64,000 nt of DNA from an uncultured Clostridia bacterium (lineage in GTDB: Bacteria; Bacillota; Clostridia; Lachnospirales; CAG-274): positions 1 through 64,000 of the forward strand of contig CANPXH010000003.1 of assembly GCA_947585865.1 (NCBI GenBank), in the 5' to 3' direction. A program made the translations under genes and the position numbers. The notes below the pieces were generated by a model. The model was not told the origin of the DNA, did no database searches, and saw nothing but the letters and a program-made list of their open reading frames with translations. How positions within the stretch are numbered: the first letter of the stretch is position 1; the number at the start of each line of letters is the position of its first letter. Positions 58,474-64,000 of the stretch are shown here, in pieces.

Positions 58474-59571
58474 CTACACATTAAATCTAAAGAGTATGAC
58501 ATCGCCGTCTTTTACAACATAGTCTTTACCCTCGCTTCTGTAAAGCCCCGCCTCCTTAGCGGCGGCAATAGAACCAAGGCGCACAAGATCATCATATGTA
58601 ACGACCTCGGCACGAATGAAGCCTCTTTCAAAATCGGAATGTATTTTCCCTGCAGCCTGAGGTGCCTTTGTGCCATTCTTTATTGTCCACGCCCTTACCT
58701 CTGTAACGCCTGCCGTAAGATAGCTGATAAGACCCAAAAGCGAATAGCTGGCCTTTATCAGTCTGTCCAAGCCGCTTGATTCACAGCCAAGATCTGCAAG
58801 AAATTCCTGCTTTTCATCGGGCTCCAGTTCGGCGATCTCCTCTTCTATTTTGGCACATACCACAAACACGCCTGAGTTTTCTTCCTCGGCAAGCTCACGC
58901 ACAGCCTTAACGCAGGCATTGCTTTCGCCGTCATCGGCAAGGTCCTCTTCGGCCACATTGGCAGCGTAGAGCACAGGCTTCCTTGTGAGGAGAGTAAGGC
59001 TGTCGGCAAAGGCAGTGTCTTCTTCGCTTGAAAATTCTATCTGTCTGGCATTTTTGCCCTCTTCCAGCACGGCCTTTATTTTCTTCAATACCTCCAGCTC
59101 CTTGGCAAGCCCTTTGTCGTTCATGGCCTGCTTCTGAGTTTTGGCTATTCTCTTGTCCACAACCTCCAGATCGGCAAGCATAAGCTCCAAATTAATGGTC
59201 TCTATATCCCTTACAGGATCCACCTTTGCATCCACGTGTACGATATTGCTGTCCTCAAAGCAGCGAACAACGTGAACTATAGCGTCTACCTCTCTTATAT
59301 GAGAAAGAAATTTGTTGCCCAAGCCTTCGCCTTTGCTTGCGCCCTTTACAAGACCCGCTATATCCACAAATTCTATAACGGCAGGGGTCACCTTCTGAGT
59401 GGTATACATATCCGCCAGCACATCCAGCCTTTTATCGGGAACAGGCACTATGCCCACATTGGGGTCTATGGTGCAGAAGGGGTAGTTGGCGGACTCGGCT
59501 CCGCCTCCCGTCAATGAGTTGAAAAGTGTACTCTTGCCCACATTGGGCAAGCCAACAATGCCTAGTTTCAT
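58474..59571 (-). CDS. ychF: YchF/Obg-like ATPase
   Basis: A 365-residue member of the Obg-related TRAFAC group that prefers ATP and binds ribosomes; linked to redox and stress responses. Motifs: G1 GLPNVGKSTLFN (about 6-17), G3 DIAGLVKGAS (about 70) and NVAE at about 199 in place of NKxD, the change that gives ATP preference. The C-terminal TGS-like domain includes IHSDFERGFIRAEV. It stands alone on its strand with hairpins on both sides. Confidence 0.96.
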   Translation of the reverse strand: MKLGIVGLPNVGKSTLFNSLTGGGAESANYPFCTIDPNVGIVPVPDKRLDVLADMYTTQKVTPAVIEFVDIAGLVKGASKGEGLGNKFLSHIREVDAIVHVVRCFEDSNIVHVDAKVDPVRDIETINLELMLADLEVVDKRIAKTQKQAMNDKGLAKELEVLKKIKAVLEEGKNARQIEFSSEEDTAFADSLTLLTRKPVLYAANVAEEDLADDGESNACVKAVRELAEEENSGVFVVCAKIEEEIAELEPDEKQEFLADLGCESSGLDRLIKASYSLLGLISYLTAGVTEVRAWTIKNGTKAPQAAGKIHSDFERGFIRAEVVTYDDLVRLGSIAAAKEAGLYRSEGKDYVVKDGDVILFRFNV

Positions 59572-59589
59572 AAATATAACTCCTTACGT

Positions 59590-59614
59590 CAAAAGAGGCG
59601 GTAGCTCCGCCTCT
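59590..59614 (-). terminator. Terminator of the small membrane protein gene
   Basis: AGAGGCGG-agcta-CCGCCTCT followed by TTTTG on the minus strand, just after the stop at 59624. Confidence 0.82.
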
Positions 59615-59623
59615 GCAATAATA

Positions 59624-59806
59624 TTAATCTCTGCCTGCAACTGCGCCTATAAGCAGCCCCAAAAGGAATACAAGCAATGAAAGAGCCGCTGCGCATACAG
59701 CCAGCTTCGGTTTTTCTTCATCGGGCACGAACACACCGTTCAGAGAATGTGCTCTTGCTTCCTGCTCTGCCGCACGATAGTGCTTTGTTGGTCTTGCGTA
59801 TCTCAT
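59624..59806 (-). CDS. 60-residue single-span membrane protein
   Basis: I do not recognise this protein, but AAAGGAGG lies seven bases upstream of ATG 59806 and a terminator follows, so it is a real gene. The N-terminal half is polar and basic (MRYARPTKHYRAAEQEARAHS) and the C-terminal half is one membrane segment (LAVCAAALSLLVFLLGLLIGAVAG). It is divergent from the Nudix gene. Confidence 0.75.
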   Translation of the reverse strand: MRYARPTKHYRAAEQEARAHSLNGVFVPDEEKPKLAVCAAALSLLVFLLGLLIGAVAGRD

Positions 59807-59952
59807 AGATTATCCTCCTTTACAATATTCGTATCTGTATTTATAAATAGTATACCACATTTATACAGAATATAAAAGAGGAAATTTCACAAAATTTGGA
59901 TTGAAGTCCTGCCTGAAAAGAAGTATACTGATATAAAAAAGGAGGCTCAAAA

Positions 59953-60510
59953 ATGGATGATTACAATGTATTAAAAAGTGAAAAGGTATATAAGGGCAAA
60001 GTTTTTACAATAGAAAAGGATATCATAAGTCTGCCCGACGGCACAACTGCCGAAAGAGAGACCGTAAGGCACGGCGGGGCTGCCGCAATGATACCTATAG
60101 ACAAAGACGGAAATATTATATTTGTTCGGCAATACAGGCATTCCGCAGGCAGTATGACTCTTGAGATTCCCGCAGGCACTCTTGAGCAAGGCGAGGATCC
60201 TCTTGATTGCGCAATAAGAGAGCTTGAGGAGGAGACTTCCTACAAGGCGGACAAAATGACTTTCCTGTTTAAGATGTATTCCGCCATAGGCTTTTGCAGT
60301 GAAATACTTTATGTCTATTTGGCCGAGGGGCTTTCAAAAGGACACTTCAATATGGATGAAGATGAATTCATAACCCTTGAGCGCCACAATGTCAAAGATG
60401 CCGTGGATATGATATTCAGGGGCGAAATATGTGACAGCAAAACGATAGCCGCTGTGCTTGCCTATGATAATATGTGCAAAAAAGCCGGCAGGAACGGACA
60501 TATGCAATAA
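59953..60510 (+). CDS. Nudix hydrolase, ADP-ribose pyrophosphatase type
   Basis: A 185-residue Nudix enzyme expected to cleave ADP-ribose or related nucleoside diphosphate sugars. The upstream IIFVRQYRHSAGSMTLEIPAG segment is typical of the ADP-ribose pyrophosphatase group. The Nudix box GTLEQGEDPLDCAIRELEEE (about 75-94) has the catalytic Glu residues, with Ser replacing the usual Gly near its end (REUxEExGU). AAAGGAGG precedes the ATG. Monocistronic, closed by a terminator. Confidence 0.92.
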   Translation: MDDYNVLKSEKVYKGKVFTIEKDIISLPDGTTAERETVRHGGAAAMIPIDKDGNIIFVRQYRHSAGSMTLEIPAGTLEQGEDPLDCAIRELEEETSYKADKMTFLFKMYSAIGFCSEILYVYLAEGLSKGHFNMDEDEFITLERHNVKDAVDMIFRGEICDSKTIAAVLAYDNMCKKAGRNGHMQ

Positions 60511-60572
60511 ATTTTGCCGAAGCGGAGTGCGTAAAAGGCTCTATGACCTGTGATATACAAACTAAACCTTCC

Positions 60573-60608
60573 ATAAAAATAAGACTGCAAAAGCAGTCTT
60601 ATTTTTAT
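60573..60608. terminator. Bidirectional hairpin terminator
   Basis: ATAAAAATAAGACTGC-aaaa-GCAGTCTTATTTTTAT, a 16-bp stem with A/T tracts on both sides between the converging Nudix and pectate lyase genes. Confidence 0.92.
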
Positions 60609-60614
60609 AGGCCA

Positions 60615-63347
60615 TTAATTACTTTTTTTCAAAGGTAAAGTATAATTGCTGTCTAAAATATGCTGAAGAAGTATAGCAACGTCCGCTGAATCGATAGAAC
60701 CGTTCTGGTCAAGATCGATCTTATCCTTAAACGCCTCAGTCATATTTGCAATGCCCTTGGATACATACTCAAAAAGCTTTGGAACATCGTTTATATCAAC
60801 TGTTCCGTCAGCATTTGCATCGCCGTAAACATCTGTGGTGGTAGGCTCTGTTGAAGGCTTTGTGGTTTCTTCTGAAGGCTTGGTAGTTTCTTCAGCAGGC
60901 TTTGTAGTCGGTGCAGATGTCGTAGGCTGAGTAGATGTCTCAGTTGTTACAGGATCGTCTGATTCAATACCAATGTAAGGTGTTGAAGCAACTATACCTC
61001 TGTCTGTAGCAGACTTTGCTGTAATAGTAGCCCAGCCGCCGATCTCTGTTAAAGTAAGAGGTACTTTATTTTCAATTGTAGTGCCGTCTACAGTAAGTGT
61101 AACTGTCTTAGCATCAAGATCAAATAAGAATTCATAGCTGTATTCCTTATTCGGTTCAAATGTTATTGTCTTTGAAGAAAGACCGTTATCTTTATCATTA
61201 TTTACCCTGAGTGTAAGAGCCTTGTCGCCATTAGATGCAAAGGCTGCTATTTCGGGATATGTTCCGTCTGCTGCCTTAGGACCTGTAACACTTACAAGCG
61301 CCCATGAGCCTGCCGGCTTCGAAACAGCAGGAGTAACCGTACCTTTTACAACTACCTTACCGCTCTTTATAGTTTCCTTTGTAGGAATATTAAGAGTCGC
61401 TGCAAGTGTTGAAGATGAATCCTTAAGTGTATATTTGTCTGTAGCTGCATCATAGGTTACTGATATCTTGCCGCTGTCTTCGCCGCTGTTGTCCTCAGCA
61501 GCTCCTTTATCAACAGGCTTTGTATTAACAGAAGGAGCAGCCTGAGTTGTAGCCTGAGTTGAAGTTTCAACAGTCTGAGTTGTAGACTGAGTTGAAGTTT
61601 CAACAGTAGTTCTTTCCTCTACTTCACCGCTTACGTTAGTACCGCCTACGTTATTTGGATCAAGAGGAGACTGATAATTAACCACTGCGCTCTTAAGTGC
61701 CTGGTCTACATCATATGACTTTGCATCTGTAAGGCCGGGGAAGTCGCTTCTGTTCTTTCCTGTAGTGGCAAAGAAGTCACCGCCGTTTACACGGCCTGCA
61801 TACTTCATTACCTTAGCAGGAACGTCTACGGCTTCATCAAGATCTAAAGCGTGAAGATCAAAAGCGGAATCTGTATCAAAATTGTTATATGAGCCTCCCT
61901 TTGCTGAAACGGAGGAAGGTATCTTCTCACCTGCGGAAGAAGCTTCATAAGCATCGAAATTTTTTGGATCCTGCTGATATGTAGTATATCCTTCGGCGCC
62001 GGTTATGAAGTTGCCGAACATCTTTATAACTCCGCCATTTTCACCTGAAAGAGTAGAGTGGTCACTTGAATCCACGTCATGGCCCTGATTACCTGTAATA
62101 GCAGGATATCTGCAGTTATTGAAGTAGTTGTTCTGTACAAATATAGAAGAACCGTCTGCAGAACCTACGCCATACTTTGATATGCCGTCAAAGTAGTTAT
62201 TGTAAACATGGATAGACATTTCTCTTACTCTCGGCATTCTTGAGTCTGAGTGATCAAACCAGTTGTGATGATATGTATTTGTTATACTGGGGCCGTCTCC
62301 GCCCATACCGCAAAGAGAAGCCTTGCCGCTGTCATAGAAGTGGTTATATGATATAGTTGTATATCTTGTTCCACCCTTTAAATCAACTGTACCGTCACCC
62401 TTTGCCTGGTCAGCGTCACCGCCGGGACCGCCGTAGAAAAATTCCATATTGTGGACCCATATGTTTTCATTACCTGTATCCAATGAAATACCGTCATCCA
62501 TAAAGTCCATTATTGCAAAGTTTCTGAACTCAACATTCTTACAGTTTCTTGCAAGGAAGCCAAAACCGCTTACAACAGCGTCTTCACCAACGCCTTCGAC
62601 AGTAACATCCATATGATAATAGCTGTCATCGCCCTTTATCTGGAGACCTTCCTCTGAAGAAGAGATCTTATCTAAGTCACTCTTTGTGACCTTGCCCAAA
62701 ATACGGATAATAAGAGGCTCATGCTTGTCAAGCTTACTGTTCTTCTGCTTACGGTCAAGTATAGTCTGAAGACCCTTGTACTCTGTCTTTGCCGTACCTT
62801 TGTCGTTGTAAAGCATTGCTGTTACAGTCTTAGCTGTCTTAGCTGTTACATAAAGTATCTGCGCATCCGCCTTAGGCGTACCGTCGTTATTGTATGCGCC
62901 TACGCCCTCCGAATTGGTTGACTTAGATGAAAAAGCAGCGCCTGAACGGTCATGTGGCAAAACTTCAAGCGTATCCGTTACAAATGCCTTGCTTTCATCA
63001 AATTTACTTCCTACAACAGGAACTACCTTTATAACATAGCTTCCTGCCTTTAAGCCCAAAGCGTCTGCTCTGAAGCAATCGGAATACTTTCTTATAAGTT
63101 CATTGTCAAGTCTTTCATAAGCTGAATCAGCTGCGCTTGCTTCCTTTATATAAGCCGCATAGCCTTCTGCACCGGGAACAGACGTCCACTCCACATATGC
63201 AGATTCAAGCCAGCCGTCCTGCTTAAGAATATACGGACTTGTTGCCGCTGATACGGTAGTTGTAGCAACGTTTACCGCTATAAAGCTTGTCATAAGCATT
63301 ACAGCAGAGAGAACTAAGCTTAAAAGTCTTTTTAAACTTTTACTCAT
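60615..63347 (-). CDS. Secreted PL1-type pectate lyase with C-terminal dockerin
   Basis: A 910-residue exported enzyme cleaving polygalacturonate by beta-elimination. Signal peptide 1-34 (KSLKRLLSLVLSAVMLMTS). An N-terminal Fn3-like region (about 40-130) precedes the parallel beta-helix domain (about 150-570). That domain has IWVHNMEFFYGG (about 295), the Ca-binding GDADQAKGDGTVDLKGG (about 308), TNTYHHNWFDHSDSRMPRVR (about 352, with the catalytic Arg) and HVYNNYFDG. After a Thr/Gln linker comes an unassigned, perhaps carbohydrate-binding, domain (about 630-800). A Thr/Pro linker and a two-repeat type I dockerin follow (GDANADGTVDINDV about 840; DLDQNGSIDSADV about 878). The dockerin implies attachment to a cohesin partner encoded elsewhere. 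Confidence 0.93.
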   Translation of the reverse strand: MSKSLKRLLSLVLSAVMLMTSFIAVNVATTTVSAATSPYILKQDGWLESAYVEWTSVPGAEGYAAYIKEASAADSAYERLDNELIRKYSDCFRADALGLKAGSYVIKVVPVVGSKFDESKAFVTDTLEVLPHDRSGAAFSSKSTNSEGVGAYNNDGTPKADAQILYVTAKTAKTVTAMLYNDKGTAKTEYKGLQTILDRKQKNSKLDKHEPLIIRILGKVTKSDLDKISSSEEGLQIKGDDSYYHMDVTVEGVGEDAVVSGFGFLARNCKNVEFRNFAIMDFMDDGISLDTGNENIWVHNMEFFYGGPGGDADQAKGDGTVDLKGGTRYTTISYNHFYDSGKASLCGMGGDGPSITNTYHHNWFDHSDSRMPRVREMSIHVYNNYFDGISKYGVGSADGSSIFVQNNYFNNCRYPAITGNQGHDVDSSDHSTLSGENGGVIKMFGNFITGAEGYTTYQQDPKNFDAYEASSAGEKIPSSVSAKGGSYNNFDTDSAFDLHALDLDEAVDVPAKVMKYAGRVNGGDFFATTGKNRSDFPGLTDAKSYDVDQALKSAVVNYQSPLDPNNVGGTNVSGEVEERTTVETSTQSTTQTVETSTQATTQAAPSVNTKPVDKGAAEDNSGEDSGKISVTYDAATDKYTLKDSSSTLAATLNIPTKETIKSGKVVVKGTVTPAVSKPAGSWALVSVTGPKAADGTYPEIAAFASNGDKALTLRVNNDKDNGLSSKTITFEPNKEYSYEFLFDLDAKTVTLTVDGTTIENKVPLTLTEIGGWATITAKSATDRGIVASTPYIGIESDDPVTTETSTQPTTSAPTTKPAEETTKPSEETTKPSTEPTTTDVYGDANADGTVDINDVPKLFEYVSKGIANMTEAFKDKIDLDQNGSIDSADVAILLQHILDSNYTLPLKKSN

Positions 63348-63386
63348 CAGTTAATTCCTCCTTAAAAAATATGTAATCTGATTTTC

Positions 63387-63438
63387 CGTCAAATTGACGA
63401 TATAAATTCATTATACACCCTTTTTCATACAAAAACAA
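63387..63438 (-). promoter_or_regulatory. Promoter of the pectate lyase with downstream palindrome
   Basis: Minus strand TTGTTT (63433-63438), 17-bp spacer and TATAAT with an extended TG (63410-63415). CGTCAA-a-TTGACG (63387-63399) lies a few bases after the expected start, a candidate operator. Confidence 0.7.
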
Positions 63439-63495
63439 TTAAATTAATGTGAACATCTCTCTATAATTTTCACAATATTTCACCTGTTTTTTTGT

Positions 63496-64000
63496 CTATT
63501 TTTTATAGCCGTTTGGATGTGTGCTGTGCCATTTCCATGCTGTTTCTATTATGCGGGAAAGAGTATTGAAGCGAGGCTTCCAGCCCAATTCGCTTATTGC
63601 CTTTTCGCTTGAAGCTATAAGCGTTGAAGGATCGCCTGCACGCCTGCCCTCTGTAACTGCCTTTATCTCCTTTCCCGTTACCCTTCTTGCTTCTTCCACA
63701 ACCTCCCTTACGCTGAAGCCCTTGCCGTTGCCGAGATTGTAAACGGCGCTTGTGTTGTCTTTAAAAAGCTTCTCTATTGCCTTTATATGAGCATCGGCCA
63801 GATCGGTAACATGAATATAATCTCTTACGCAGGTACCGTCGGGGGTGGGGTAGTCGTCACCGAACATAGCTATCTGCTCTCTCTTTCCCAAAGCCACTTG
63901 TAATATAATAGGTATGAGATGGCTTTCGGGGGAATGATCCTCTCCTATATTTCCCGAAATATGCGCTCCTGCCGCATTGAAATATCTCAAGGCAACATAC
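63496..64000 (-). CDS. galE: UDP-glucose 4-epimerase, 5' truncated
   Basis: The C-terminal about 167 residues of GalE, which interconverts UDP-glucose and UDP-galactose; the start lies beyond the window edge. The frame is open to 64000 and reads [14 protein letters not shown], then [25 protein letters not shown] (the GalE signature), [16 protein letters not shown] and the C-terminal [17 protein letters not shown] and LGWKP. It is the classic bacterial epimerase, which would serve galactose released from pectin side chains or envelope sugar synthesis. Confidence 0.94.
   Translation of the reverse strand, partial: YVALRYFNAAGAHISGNIGEDHSPESHLIPIILQVALGKREQIAMFGDDYPTPDGTCVRDYIHVTDLADAHIKAIEKLFKDNTSAVYNLGNGKGFSVREVVEEARRVTGKEIKAVTEGRRAGDPSTLIASSEKAISELGWKPRFNTLSRIIETAWKWHSTHPNGYKK

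Overview
The window looks like chromosomal DNA of a low-to-mid GC Clostridia-class Firmicute, probably a gut, spore-forming, pectin-using anaerobe. This is inferred from four things. There is a complete clostridial Rnf operon end (rnfG-E-A-B). The dcw cluster carries two tandem class B PBPs, including a SpoVD type. Many genes are bacillus/clostridia markers (MraZ, CsoR, PerR, RbgA/YlqF, RecD2, T-box alaS, a gamma-SASP-like protein). Two large secreted pectin/rhamnogalacturonan enzymes are present, a GH105-type hydrolase and a PL1 pectate lyase with a type I dockerin. I cannot name the species.

Layout. 1-2390: 3' part of the rnf operon. 2656-5365: recD2 helicase and a small partner gene. 5416-8714: an AT-richer stretch with a SASP-like gene, an unlisted 44-aa peptide gene and a secreted GH105 protein. 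8744-17342: antiporter, ParB-like protein, ferritin-like protein, TrmL cluster, PerR, LysR regulator, rbgA and rplS with its leader. 17489-22737: nucleoside salvage (pdp-deoB) and shikimate genes (yqeG-aroE-aroK). 22839-25674: a PLP decarboxylase and a DUF815 ATPase behind a structured leader. 26248-36448: tRNA modification, rRNA methylation, T-box-controlled alaS and YfhO. 37662-39783: an AT-rich two-gene island (XRE regulator and divergent SLH-like exported protein) between repeat clusters. 40560-43570: csoR - Cys-rich membrane peptide - copA under two CsoR boxes. 43627-57130: ftsW-murD-mraY-murF-murE-spoVD-ftsI-ftsL-rsmH-mraZ. 57630-64000: tRNA-Thr, a candidate small RNA/peptide locus, ychF, a Nudix hydrolase, the dockerin pectate lyase and the 3' part of galE.

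The most unusual content is not protein-coding. Four intergenic loci (9946-10625, 29042-29951, 36691-37580, 40354-40556) carry members of one family of modular hairpin-rich repeats. They have inverted ends made of two palindromes and two paralogous arms with the same three-hairpin layout. Nested 62-63 bp and about 45 bp mini-insertions can be seen against empty sites in other copies. Paired, structure-preserving substitutions between copies are visible by eye in several helices. A second hairpin family occurs at 14848-14923 and 26137-26222. At 57859-58385 a short promoter-terminator transcript converges on a 20-residue hydrophobic peptide gene, an arrangement like a type I toxin-antitoxin locus.

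All functions are assigned from sequence reading and remembered family features. No database search was run.
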